A stretch of DNA of 17,797 nucleotides, taken from contig CANHKJ010000034.1 of the NCBI GenBank assembly GCA_947460915.1, forward strand, positions 1-17,797, in the 5' to 3' direction. Origin of the DNA: Verrucomicrobiia bacterium. GTDB lineage: Bacteria; Verrucomicrobiota; Verrucomicrobiia; Verrucomicrobiales; Akkermansiaceae. Below are positions 1-7,684 of the stretch, one piece after another. The position numbers were made by a program, and so were the translations under genes. Numbering within the stretch: the first letter of the stretch is position 1; every line of letters begins with the position of its first letter. Below the pieces are notes generated by a model. It was given only the letters and a program-made list of their open reading frames with translations. It was not told the DNA's origin and did not search any database.

Positions 1-686
1 AAGGTTGTCGGAGTGACTTCCCAGTTTTCGTGATTTCCGGAAAACAGCATCGCGCCAAATTCACCAAGCTTGATGATGACGTTGCGTGGTCCTTTGGCGA
101 GCAAACGTTTACCCGCGAGAATCAAGTTGGATGTCTCGGTGAACTCGCGTGCTTCTCCTTCATTGATGACAAAAAGATCGAGCTCCTTGAGCACATCATG
201 CAGGCGCTCGTTGGCGATGTTGATCCACAAGTCCATGGTATCGGCGATGACAAAACGTGGCGATGCGGTGCAGCCTGCAAGCATTTGCAATTGATTGTCT
301 GGCGACATGTTGGCCAGAACTACGATGGGCGTAGTAGCAATCGAATCGGGCACTTTGACGCTCCAGCTTTCCAATACGTTGAGTCCGACGCGGTGCGTGG
401 TGCGGTCATTCATGTTAGCATGATATTCGCCGGTCCAGGTAAACGATTCTCCTTCAGAACGCTCGACGCCATCAAGCGTGACGCCGTGTGATTCTAACAT
501 CGCAATGTGTTGGGCGGGATAGTCGTGACCGATGATGCCGACGAGGTGAACAGGACTGGTGAAATACGAAGCCGCCAAGGCCGCATACGAAGCTGATCCG
601 CCGAGGAGTTCTTTGGCTTCGGCTTGTGGGGTGATGACGTTGTCGATCGCAATGGTGCCGCCGACGATAACTGGGAGTTGTGACAT
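1..686 (-). CDS. PfkB-family carbohydrate/nucleoside kinase, 3' end cut by window edge
   Basis: This is the N-terminal 228 residues of a ribokinase-like (PfkB) kinase; the C-terminus lies beyond the left edge. The ATG at 686 opens MSQLPVIVGGTIAIDNVITP, the usual first beta strand and Asp of the family. The Gly-Gly substrate motif follows at about residues 31-45 (LLGGSASYAALAAS), then a glycine-rich VGIIGHD segment. Near residues 169-178 is DLFVINEGEA, matching the Asn-Glu region of the family, and later VIIKLGEFGAMLF, the strand-turn before the missing catalytic DTxGAGD motif. The family transfers phosphate from ATP to a sugar or nucleoside hydroxyl in the cytoplasm; the substrate (ribose, fructose, adenosine or another) cannot be decided from this part. 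It lies 48 bases downstream of the inositol-monophosphatase gene on the same strand, so the two are probably cotranscribed. No Shine-Dalgarno is visible. Family assignment is secure; specificity is unknown. Confidence 0.88.
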   Translation of the reverse strand, partial: MSQLPVIVGGTIAIDNVITPQAEAKELLGGSASYAALAASYFTSPVHLVGIIGHDYPAQHIAMLESHGVTLDGVERSEGESFTWTGEYHANMNDRTTHRVGLNVLESWSVKVPDSIATTPIVVLANMSPDNQLQMLAGCTASPRFVIADTMDLWINIANERLHDVLKELDLFVINEGEAREFTETSNLILAGKRLLAKGPRNVIIKLGEFGAMLFSGNHENWEVTPTT

Positions 687-734
687 GATAAAAAGAAGTG
701 TTTTTGGTGAGAGAGAATGGAGAAAATGATCGGA

Positions 735-1484
735 TTACAGAATTTCTTCGATCGGGATCAAGCCGTTGGTGGCGACGATGCCGTAGGAGTCGGCATGTTT
801 TTCGGAGGGCGTCAAATCGACTTTGCCACCGGCAGTCTCAACGAGCAATTTTCCTGCGGCGATGTCCCACAACGAAATGCGAGCCTCCACGTAAGCATCG
901 AGGCGACCCGAGGCGATGTAGGCCATGCCCAATGCCGCCGAGCCCATCATCCGCATCTTGCGTGCGCGCAAGGAAGCACGCCCAAATCGTTCCATGCCTG
1001 TACGCAGGGCGTCGCCATCTTTGCCGCAGCCGACAAACAAAATGGATTCCTCCAGCGCGGTGCGCGTCGATACGTGAATCGGCACACCATTGTGCAACGC
1101 GGGGCCGCCTTTTTCTACGGTCCAGGTCTCTTGTACCATCGGATCATGAATCACGCCGACAACAATTTCACCTTTGATGCGCAGGGCGATCGAGACACAG
1201 AAATGGGGAATGCCGTAGAAAAAATTCACCGTGCCATCGATCGGATCGACGATCCATTGGCGGTCAGATTCCTGATTTCCGGCAATGCCTTCCTCGCCAT
1301 ACAAGGCATCACCCGGGCAGGCATCAAGCAAGATTTTCGTGATCAAATCCTGCGATGTTTTATCGAGTTGGAGTTTGATGTCGTGATGTGTTGCTTCATC
1401 GACCACGGCAAGTTGGCCGAATTTTTCGCGAAGAAGTTTGCCCGCTTCCAGCGCGGCCTGTGTGGCAAGTGAGAGATCGGTCAT
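735..1484 (-). CDS. Inositol monophosphatase family protein (Mg-dependent sugar/inositol phosphatase)
   Basis: A 249-residue cytoplasmic phosphatase of the FIG/IMPase superfamily, of normal family length. Counting from the ATG at 1484, the metal-binding motifs are GEEG at residues 63-66, WIVDPIDGTVNF around 77-88 with the paired Asp of DPIDGT, and SLWDIAAG with WD at 206-207. Together these form the two- or three-Mg site that hydrolyses a phosphate monoester. The open frame extends ten codons upstream, but alignment with the family favours MTDLSLATQAA as the start; neither start has a Shine-Dalgarno. Relatives act on inositol-1-phosphate, histidinol phosphate, fructose-1,6-bisphosphate or 3'-phosphoadenosine phosphate, and the sequence does not separate these. 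It precedes a PfkB kinase by 48 bases, suggesting a small sugar- or nucleotide-phosphate operon. It is divergent from the M32 peptidase gene. Confidence 0.9.
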   Translation of the reverse strand: MTDLSLATQAALEAGKLLREKFGQLAVVDEATHHDIKLQLDKTSQDLITKILLDACPGDALYGEEGIAGNQESDRQWIVDPIDGTVNFFYGIPHFCVSIALRIKGEIVVGVIHDPMVQETWTVEKGGPALHNGVPIHVSTRTALEESILFVGCGKDGDALRTGMERFGRASLRARKMRMMGSAALGMAYIASGRLDAYVEARISLWDIAAGKLLVETAGGKVDLTPSEKHADSYGIVATNGLIPIEEIL

Positions 1485-1620
1485 GAGAAAAAGCAAATTA
1501 CTGCGCGCCGACACTGCTCTGCCCTACTCGGTGAGGCAAGCGAAAAGAGTGTTGCTCGCTTAGCAACTCAACCACCTTTCCTGCTTGCTCTCTGCCTTTT
1601 GCTCTGCATGAATCATCGCC
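1485..1620. other. Divergent intergenic region with small inverted repeat
   Basis: This 136-base spacer separates the minus-strand phosphatase from the plus-strand peptidase and should hold both promoters, but I cannot place a convincing -35/-10 pair. It contains a perfect 6-bp inverted repeat, GTTGCT (1551-1556) and AGCAAC (1562-1567) with a 5-base loop, that could be a leader hairpin or an operator. An ATG at 1608 opens only a six-codon frame that ends just after the GTG start of the peptidase. Confidence 0.4.
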
Positions 1621-3105
1621 GTGAGTGAGCAGAATGTTTCTTTTCAGGAGTTGGTGCGTGAATGTGCGTTGATTGGCACGAGTGCTGCGGTGCTAGGCTG
1701 GGATCAGGAGACCTACATGCCAGAGGATGCATCGGGATTTCGGGCGGAGCAGTTGTCGTGGCTGAGTGCCCAAGCCCACCAACGAGCAACTTCGCCACAA
1801 TGGGCTGATGCCTTGGAGGCGGCTGTGCAGTCTTGTGACGAAAAGGATCTCGCCGAGCGGGCAAATTTGTTCGAAATGAAGCGCCGCTATGAATTGGCGA
1901 CGAAACTTCCGGTGGAATTGGTAGCTCGTGAGGCGAAGGTTAGTTCGCACGCCAAGCGTGCATGGATGGAGGCGCGCAAGGAAAATGATTTTGCCAAGTT
2001 TTTGCCTCACCTCGCTGAATTAGTCGAAATTGCACGGGAAAAAGCCGAACGCTGGGGCTACACTGACGAGCCTTATGATGCATTGCTCTCATGTCATGAG
2101 CGCGGAGCTACCACGGCGATGCTCTCGGGGTTGTTTGATACCTTGCGGCCACAGCTCAGCGGCATTGCGCGGGCGGCGGTGGAGCGTTCGCGAGATCGTG
2201 CGCGGCCTTTGCCTGCTGGCCCTTATCCTTTGGCGCAGCAAATGATTCTCAATGAAAAAATTGCACGCGACATTGGTTATTCCTTTGCGGCAGGGCGCAT
2301 CGATACCACAACGCATCCGTTTTGCACAACGCTGGGGCCTTGTGATGTGCGTTTGACGACTCGCTATGATGAATCGGATTTTTGCTCTTCGTTGTTTGGT
2401 GTCTTGCACGAAGCAGGCCATGGCATGTATGAGCAAGGTTTGCCGGGAGATCGTCCTGGCATGGCGGCGGGCGATGCGGTATCGCTCGGCATCCATGAAT
2501 CTCAATCTCGCTTGTGGGAGAATCACGTCGGTCGTTCGCGAGCTTTCTGGGAAAAATGGTATCCTCAAGCTGTGTCATTGTTTCCTCAATTGCAGACCTT
2601 TTCTCTCGATGACTTCATGAGCCATGTGCATCAGGCAAATTTCTCTTTGATACGTGTCGAGTCTGACGAGGCGACCTACGATTTGCACATCATGTTGCGC
2701 TTTTTGTTAGAGAAAAAAATCTTCCGCAGCGAATTGGCATTGGCTGATCTTCCCGCGGCATGGAACGAATTGTTTGTCGAACTATTCGGCATGACTCCAC
2801 CAGACGATGCGCATGGCTGCTTGCAGGACATTCACTGGTCGATGGGAGCCTTCGGGTATTTCCCGACCTATACGTTAGGCAATTTGCACGCCTCGCAATT
2901 GATTCATGCGGCTCGGCAAGATTCAACCATCCGCGATGGCATGGACAGCGCGCAGTATGGCCCACTGTTGGCTTGGTTGCGGGAAAACATTCATCGTCAC
3001 GGCGCACTGTGGGATCCCGCCGAATTGATCCGTCGTGCCACGGGCAGCGAGCCCGAAGCGCAGTACCATTTGGCGCACCTCAGTTCGCGCTATGTGGGCG
3101 TATGA
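1621..3105 (+). CDS. M32-family metallocarboxypeptidase (carboxypeptidase Taq type), GTG start
   Basis: A 494-residue zinc carboxypeptidase of family M32, typical in length and mostly helical. All hallmark motifs are visible: HPF at 232-234, DVRLT (DxRxT) at 242-246, the zinc motif HEAGH at 263-267, HESQ at 292-295 whose Glu is the third metal ligand, IRVESD at 344-349, and GCLQDIHW (GxxQDxHW) at 399-406. It should remove C-terminal residues from peptides in the cytoplasm, with broad specificity; no signal peptide is present. The start is a GTG at 1621: the only nearby upstream ATG (1608) terminates almost at once, and the frame reads sensibly from SEQNVSFQELVRECALIGTS, matching the usual N-terminus. 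No Shine-Dalgarno precedes it. It converges with the SH3-like gene across 25 bases that hold no obvious terminator, so transcripts may overlap. Confidence 0.95.
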   Translation: MSEQNVSFQELVRECALIGTSAAVLGWDQETYMPEDASGFRAEQLSWLSAQAHQRATSPQWADALEAAVQSCDEKDLAERANLFEMKRRYELATKLPVELVAREAKVSSHAKRAWMEARKENDFAKFLPHLAELVEIAREKAERWGYTDEPYDALLSCHERGATTAMLSGLFDTLRPQLSGIARAAVERSRDRARPLPAGPYPLAQQMILNEKIARDIGYSFAAGRIDTTTHPFCTTLGPCDVRLTTRYDESDFCSSLFGVLHEAGHGMYEQGLPGDRPGMAAGDAVSLGIHESQSRLWENHVGRSRAFWEKWYPQAVSLFPQLQTFSLDDFMSHVHQANFSLIRVESDEATYDLHIMLRFLLEKKIFRSELALADLPAAWNELFVELFGMTPPDDAHGCLQDIHWSMGAFGYFPTYTLGNLHASQLIHAARQDSTIRDGMDSAQYGPLLAWLRENIHRHGALWDPAELIRRATGSEPEAQYHLAHLSSRYVGV

Positions 3106-3130
3106 AAATTTTGAAAAGCGCCGTCGCGGA

Positions 3131-3940
3131 TTACTGAATTTCCAAGCCGCTCGTGGGCCAGATCCAGCGAATGACTTTGCCGCCTTGAATCAGTGCTTTG
3201 GCTTGGATGTTTTTCACACCAAAAATGGTCTCTGCTTTGTAGGCGGCAAGTCCAGTTTGGAACTTGGTTCCATCCACTTCTTCCTCTTCGGCTGCTTTCC
3301 ATCCGGTTACTTGATCGAAAGTAAATTCTTTGATTTGCGCCGAACGCACACTTTCTTGCATGAGTTTCACGATATCGTCAGGTGAGAGAGTGGCACCTGC
3401 TGCAGGAGTCGGTTCTGGCTCAGGTTTGGTTTCTGGCTCAGGCTCCGGCATTGGTTCCGGATCTTTTTTCGCGACAACTGGCTCGGGTTCTGGTTCTGGC
3501 TCGACTACTGGTGGTGGCGGAGGATTGGCAATAAGCTGCTCGACGAGATTGGTCTGGGCCACGGCGACTTTTCCTTGCGCTGTGCCAAGAATCGAGAAAA
3601 CGAGGTCAGTGCCGTCGATGCGCACGGGTGTAACTTTGGTGCCAGCGGGCAGCGCCAAGGCATCGGTCTCGCCCTCTGCTGTGGCTGTGGCTTGCACTTT
3701 CAGCAATACTTTTTCGGGTAGCTGATTAGGAACAAGCTTAGAATAATCGTAGGTAGGAGCGGTGGGTGCAGGTGCTGGAGTCGGTGTGGTTGGCTCGGTA
3801 GTTGCCGTTGCGACAGGCTTAGGAGTCACGGGTTCAGCTTTGGGTGCTATGCCAGTCAGGCTGTAGCGCATGTCAGGCTCGAGCACATAGCCAAGGACGC
3901 CTGCTCCGATGATGCCGAGAATTGCGAAGAAAAATTTCAT
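3131..3940 (-). CDS. Membrane-anchored Pro/Glu-rich protein with SH3-like segment, function unknown
   Basis: A 269-residue protein I cannot assign to a named family. Residues 3-20 form one hydrophobic segment after MKF, a signal peptide or N-terminal anchor. A Pro/Thr/Ala linker follows (about 32-63), then a compact segment at about 70-136 (LVPNQLPEKVLLKVQ to AQTNLVEQL) whose pattern, with ALPAGTKVTPVRIDG in the middle, resembles an SH3-like beta barrel. Residues 141-179 are a Pro-Glu tract of repeated PEP units, likely an extended periplasmic spacer. A C-terminal domain (185-269) has alternating strands and ends WIWPTSGLEIQ. The layout suggests an envelope protein reaching across periplasm or peptidoglycan. 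It is the last gene of the six-gene minus-strand run, 55 bases after the ABC permease. Start ATG at 3940 gives the signal directly; no Shine-Dalgarno. The domain call is by eye and tentative. Confidence 0.78.
   Translation of the reverse strand: MKFFFAILGIIGAGVLGYVLEPDMRYSLTGIAPKAEPVTPKPVATATTEPTTPTPAPAPTAPTYDYSKLVPNQLPEKVLLKVQATATAEGETDALALPAGTKVTPVRIDGTDLVFSILGTAQGKVAVAQTNLVEQLIANPPPPPVVEPEPEPEPVVAKKDPEPMPEPEPETKPEPEPTPAAGATLSPDDIVKLMQESVRSAQIKEFTFDQVTGWKAAEEEEVDGTKFQTGLAAYKAETIFGVKNIQAKALIQGGKVIRWIWPTSGLEIQ
3404..3520 (-). repeat. Low-complexity Pro-Glu coding repeat
   Basis: This stretch encodes residues 141-179 of the SH3-like protein and consists of degenerate six-base units for Pro-Glu pairs, seen on the plus strand as recurring GGYTCTGGYTCAGG-like words. 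Such tracts are prone to length change by slippage. The plus strand reads as Gly-Ser repeats in another frame, which is a by-product and not a gene. Confidence 0.75.
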
Positions 3941-3995
3941 ATTGTTTTGCGTTGAATTACAGATACTACGGACGGATTACCAGCAAATATTCAAA

Positions 3996-5012
3996 TTAGT
4001 AGTCGCGACGGGAAAAAAGTAGCATGGCCCCGCCCAGAACCACGAGTTCAAAAATCAGCGACGTTCCCACAATCGAGAACCATGAGTAGCGAAGATCGTA
4101 TTTTTTCATCGCGTACTTGGCATTCGGATCCATTTCGCCCCCTGCGAATACCGAGCCTAGGTCGACTCCGGCGAGCATCGAGTCGCGTTCTTCAAAAACG
4201 ATTAGTCGCTTGAGCGAGAGAATCGTTTCTCGGGTTTTCGGCATAATTGCGACAATTGGCTGGATTTTCTCATGAAATCCGCGGAATCCCGCACCAGCAT
4301 CTTCTGTGCCTTCACTGACTTGGCCCGTGCGCATGTCGATGTTTACCCCCATTTCGGGAATTGTGTAGCCCATTTTGTAGGTGAAATCATCAACCCATTG
4401 CACAATTAAGGTCATCAGCCAGAAGAGCAGTGAGGCAAAGAGTGCAAAAATGGTCGAGCGCGACCAAACACCCACAAAAACTCCGATGCAATAGATGAGG
4501 CTGAAGGAAAATGTCACCACAGGCACAGCCCAGAACACGCTCAGATTCCACTCATTGCAGCGCACGCCGAGTGCGATGAAGCAGACGATGGTGAAGAGTA
4601 ATGTCTGCACGGCAACAAAAAGCAGGCCGCCGATGTATTTTAGCAGGAAGAGGCGAGCGCGGGTGACAGGCTTGGAGATGGCGAGTTCCACGGAACCAGT
4701 TTGCAAAAATTGCGGAAAGATCGAGCAAGTAGAAATCAGCGCGAGCACCAAGGAAGCCCAGCCGAGCCAAAATCTCACGATCACATCGGTGAAAATTAAG
4801 GTGTAAAATGCTTGGGATTCGGCAGTGCCTTTACGCATGATTTCGATCTCGAAGTCCCATAGCCCGAACATCACGGTCATGCCTTTGTCATTGAAGCCAA
4901 TCGAGGCATATGCCACAGCGACTACGGCGGAAATCCATAGCGATACCCAAAACAGCTTGCTGGCACGCAGCATGCGCAGGGAGTCGAGGAGAATGGTGTA
5001 GGCTTGGGTCAT
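3996..5012 (-). CDS. ABC-2 type transporter permease
   Basis: A 338-residue inner-membrane permease. Hydrophobic segments lie at about residues 20-38, 80-100, 126-148, 158-180, 185-206 and 316-334. The stretch VELAISKPVTRARLFLLKY at about 108-126 is the coupling-helix region typical of the NosY/ABC-2 group, and the protein ends in SRRDY, a common tail of this group. Between the fifth and sixth helices is a soluble loop of about 105 residues (208-312), long for the group. Its ATG overlaps the stop codon of the upstream ABC ATPase as ATGA (5009-5012), so the two are almost certainly translationally coupled and form one transporter. ABC-2 systems usually export lipids, polysaccharides, peptides or drugs, or help assemble envelope complexes; the substrate here is unknown. 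Confidence 0.92.
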   Translation of the reverse strand: MTQAYTILLDSLRMLRASKLFWVSLWISAVVAVAYASIGFNDKGMTVMFGLWDFEIEIMRKGTAESQAFYTLIFTDVIVRFWLGWASLVLALISTCSIFPQFLQTGSVELAISKPVTRARLFLLKYIGGLLFVAVQTLLFTIVCFIALGVRCNEWNLSVFWAVPVVTFSFSLIYCIGVFVGVWSRSTIFALFASLLFWLMTLIVQWVDDFTYKMGYTIPEMGVNIDMRTGQVSEGTEDAGAGFRGFHEKIQPIVAIMPKTRETILSLKRLIVFEERDSMLAGVDLGSVFAGGEMDPNAKYAMKKYDLRYSWFSIVGTSLIFELVVLGGAMLLFSRRDY

Positions 5013-5947
5013 CGGGCTGCTAGGGCGTTCGGGTGTTGACGTTGTTCCATGACCGTTTGCAAAAAGAGTTCTTCTAACGAAAAGCGATCTTCTTTGAGCT
5101 CATTGATAACGACGAGGGAAGAGCGTAGTTTATCGATCAAGGGCTGCACCGCGATGGCACTCTCTGCCGTGAGTGAAAGAACATTGCCTTGGATCGAAAT
5201 GCCGCGTTCACTGCACCAGATCATCAACTCTGCGGGAAGCGTGCCCTGAACACGTAGCTCATAGCGGGCTTCGCGGCGGGTGAGATCGCTGACCAGTCCT
5301 TGTTTGACGATTTTTCCTTTGCTGAGAATGGCCACACGATCGGCGATTTGTTCAACCTCGGCAAGAAGGTGAGAGTTCACAAAAACCGTGCGACCTTCCT
5401 CGCGGAGTGCGGAAATCATTCGCTTGAAATCGATGCGGCCCTCGGGATCGACGCCGTCTGTTGGTTCATCGAGAAAGACGACCTCTGGATCGTTGACGAG
5501 AGCTTGGGCAAGACCAATGCGCTGCTTCATACCCTTCGAGTAGGTGCGCATCGTGCGGGATGCAGCCTCGCTCATGCCGACTTGGTCAAGAAGCCGATCG
5601 ACTCGATCCTTGCAGGCACGGCGGGAAATGTGGGCGAGACCTGCCGAGTATTCGATCACTTGCCGACCTGTGAGATATTCGGGAAACGTCGCATGCTCGG
5701 GAAGATAGCCGACTTTGGCGAGCGTGGATTTTTTTCCGATGGGTTCACCCAGCATCGTGCCGCGGCATTCAGTGGGGCGCAGAATGGTGAGCAGTGATTT
5801 GACCATGGTGCTTTTGCCTGCACCATTCGGACCGATAAGGCCGAAAATGCTGCCCCGTGGCACTTGTAGAGCCACACCAGCGAGCGCCTCGACGCCATTG
5901 CTGTAGCGCTTGCGCAAAAATTCAATATCAACGGCGAGATGACTCAT
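5009..5947 (-). CDS. ABC transporter ATP-binding protein (ABC-2 exporter type)
   Basis: A 312-residue nucleotide-binding subunit. From the ATG at 5947 the motifs are Walker A GPNGAGKST at 39-47, the Q-loop region VGYLPEHATF at 79-88 (with LPE in place of the usual Gln, as is common in this subgroup), signature YSKGMKQR at 136-143, Walker B VVFLDEPTDGVDP at 156-168 and the switch His at 193 (NSHLLAEVE). A C-terminal domain of about 90 residues follows. The frame stays open for 70 codons upstream, but that part lies inside the AAA ATPase gene and has no family resemblance, so MSHLAVDIEFLRKRY is the start. It begins 13 bases after the AAA ATPase stop and overlaps the permease start by four bases. 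It powers export through the adjacent permease. Confidence 0.94.
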   Translation of the reverse strand: MSHLAVDIEFLRKRYSNGVEALAGVALQVPRGSIFGLIGPNGAGKSTMVKSLLTILRPTECRGTMLGEPIGKKSTLAKVGYLPEHATFPEYLTGRQVIEYSAGLAHISRRACKDRVDRLLDQVGMSEAASRTMRTYSKGMKQRIGLAQALVNDPEVVFLDEPTDGVDPEGRIDFKRMISALREEGRTVFVNSHLLAEVEQIADRVAILSKGKIVKQGLVSDLTRREARYELRVQGTLPAELMIWCSERGISIQGNVLSLTAESAIAVQPLIDKLRSSLVVINELKEDRFSLEELFLQTVMEQRQHPNALAAR

Positions 5948-5960
5948 GTCGGAAAAAAGG

Positions 5961-7610
5961 TTAAGAGTCACTGCGCCCGTAGCGCTCGCGGAACTGACGG
6001 AGCAATTCATCGACGCGGTTGATTCCAGCACTCTGCGCTTGCTCGTAGAAGTTTGTAGCAGAGGTTTCCAAGGGTAGCACCGTTGCGCCGTAGGTCGTGC
6101 CTGCAGGTAACGAAATCGGTGAGGGTAATTTTGATTCAGGTGCCCCGTAGGATGCACAGCTTGCAGCTACTTGAGATGGGTCGGCAACTACACCATGAGG
6201 AAATGCGAATGGTTTGATCGCGGTGTTAGGCTCGAAGGCTTTGGCCTCGTGGGACTTCGTCGGCACAAAGTTGACAATTGGCTCCACGACGGATTTATTT
6301 GCCAACTCGAAATGCCCGGCGATGATATCGTCCACAAAGGGTGATAATGGCTCGCTGAAGAATTTGTCCGCTGAAAAAAATGGTATGCCGTAATCAGCTT
6401 CCGTCAGCCCAGGTGCATCCTCCTCATCGATCAGGCTGATGACCGATGAATGCGACATGTTTTCCTCTTTGGTTTCGCTCAGTGATTCTGGTGTCTCCAT
6501 TGCTACGATTGGTTGCTCGTTCGGTTGCCATGATTGAGCGGCATTTCGTAGAACGAGGCGCGAGTAAAGTGGGCCTTGTGACCTGAAATCTAAGGTTTGC
6601 TCGCGTTTTGCATGAGGATCGCGACTTTGCAAAAGCTCAAAAGCTTGCTCTGGGCTGAGGGGCTCGAGCTGCACCACAGCCTCACTGAGCCGATCCTGCA
6701 GACCTCCGCTCAAACGTGGGGCGAACGCACTCTCCCAGACGTCATCATTGACGGAAATGATCATCTCCACACGCTCAGCACCGTGGCGAAGGTTGGTCAC
6801 AAAGGCTGCGAAACGCAGCGCTGCCTCGGCATTGGCAGACATGCCTTCGAGCTCATCGGCTACGAGGATGACCCGTTGCCACTGCGTCATCATTTTTAGC
6901 AATGTCGTCAGGCGCTCATTCATGGGCTCGGCGGCGGAGGCATCAAGCACAGCGCCCATCAACATACCAGAACGGCCTGGTTGATTGATGGGAGTTACCG
7001 CATAGCGAAACAATGCATCAACCCAGAATCCGACTTCTCGGAGAGGTGCCGCGATGATTTGAGCGATTTCCACGACCAACCTTGGACCGAGAATCTCAAA
7101 ATGATCTCGCGCCCAGTGAGCTGTGACGGCCGTGTGATGATGGAAATCAAATGTCTCGATAGGACGATTCTGCAAGGCCGTCAGGGCCGTCTCCCGATCT
7201 TGGCAGGGGACTTCTCCCGAGCGCACCAATGGCTCTAAGCCGAGAGCGAAAATTTTCCGCGCCAGTAAGTCAAGCGCGGTCAATCCAGCGCCTCCGGGGA
7301 GCGCACGGGTTAGCTTTGAGATTACATCATTGAGCACCGCATTTGCGTCCACACGATAGCCGTTCGCGGGTTGCAGTAAGATGAATTCGTGTGAACTGCC
7401 GAGTTGTGATTGCGCCCGTGTGAGCAGGTGAGATTTGCCGTAACCCGCACGCGGCGCGCGCAAGAGAATGCAACGTCCTGCGGCATCTACTGGCAATTGC
7501 AGCAAGGTCATCATTTTCTTCAAGGCATCGCGATTGATGCTATCCACGTGTTTTTCTGTCGTGCTGCCAAACAATTGAAACAAATGGGAAAATGGGGATT
7601 TTTGGCTCAT
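5961..7610 (-). CDS. AAA-type P-loop ATPase with long disordered C-terminal tail, function unknown
   Basis: A 549-residue protein in two parts. Residues 1-355 look like an AAA/ORC-like ATPase: the P-loop APRAGYGKS at 52-60 (Pro stands where Walker A normally has Ala or Gly), Walker B RVILVADE at 246-253, sensor-1-like MIISVNDD at 283-290, a possible arginine finger near DRLSE (307), and a lid start at VVQLEPLSPEQAFELL. Residues 360-530 are low in predicted structure and rich in Ser, Pro, Glu and Ala. The protein closes with a short charged, probably helical segment, NRVDELLRQFRERYG (531-545). There is no signal peptide, so the ATPase is cytoplasmic. It lies 13 bases upstream of the ABC ATPase and 74 downstream of the AsmA-like gene. 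It may energise or regulate the neighbouring envelope genes. I do not recognise the specific family. Confidence 0.82.
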   Translation of the reverse strand: MSQKSPFSHLFQLFGSTTEKHVDSINRDALKKMMTLLQLPVDAAGRCILLRAPRAGYGKSHLLTRAQSQLGSSHEFILLQPANGYRVDANAVLNDVISKLTRALPGGAGLTALDLLARKIFALGLEPLVRSGEVPCQDRETALTALQNRPIETFDFHHHTAVTAHWARDHFEILGPRLVVEIAQIIAAPLREVGFWVDALFRYAVTPINQPGRSGMLMGAVLDASAAEPMNERLTTLLKMMTQWQRVILVADELEGMSANAEAALRFAAFVTNLRHGAERVEMIISVNDDVWESAFAPRLSGGLQDRLSEAVVQLEPLSPEQAFELLQSRDPHAKREQTLDFRSQGPLYSRLVLRNAAQSWQPNEQPIVAMETPESLSETKEENMSHSSVISLIDEEDAPGLTEADYGIPFFSADKFFSEPLSPFVDDIIAGHFELANKSVVEPIVNFVPTKSHEAKAFEPNTAIKPFAFPHGVVADPSQVAASCASYGAPESKLPSPISLPAGTTYGATVLPLETSATNFYEQAQSAGINRVDELLRQFRERYGRSDS

Positions 7611-7627
7611 GGTGTTATATGGCTAAG

Positions 7628-7644
7628 AGTTAATCATGATAACT
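7628..7644. promoter_or_regulatory. Imperfect palindrome upstream of AAA ATPase
   Basis: AGTTA and TAACT flank a TCATGA core with one extra A on one side. It lies 18-34 bases upstream of the AAA ATPase start, in the 74-base gap after the AsmA-like gene. Read on the minus strand it contains GTTATCATGA, the same ten bases found at 12039-12048 in the divergent region. It could be an operator or mere chance. Confidence 0.25.
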
Positions 7645-7684
7645 TTGCCACGTTAGATCAAGCAGAGAACGAGAAATCGGCAAA

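Noticed and set aside
717..1472. A 251-codon plus-strand open frame opposite the phosphatase gene.
   Set aside because: The minus strand encodes complete IMPase motifs; the plus frame shows none.
3106..3130. Bidirectional terminator between the M32 peptidase and SH3-like genes.
   Set aside because: The 25-base gap has no stem with a T tract on either strand.
3330..3725. Plus-strand Gly-Ser repeat protein of 131 codons.
   Set aside because: It is the complement of the Pro-Glu tract of the SH3-like gene read in another frame.
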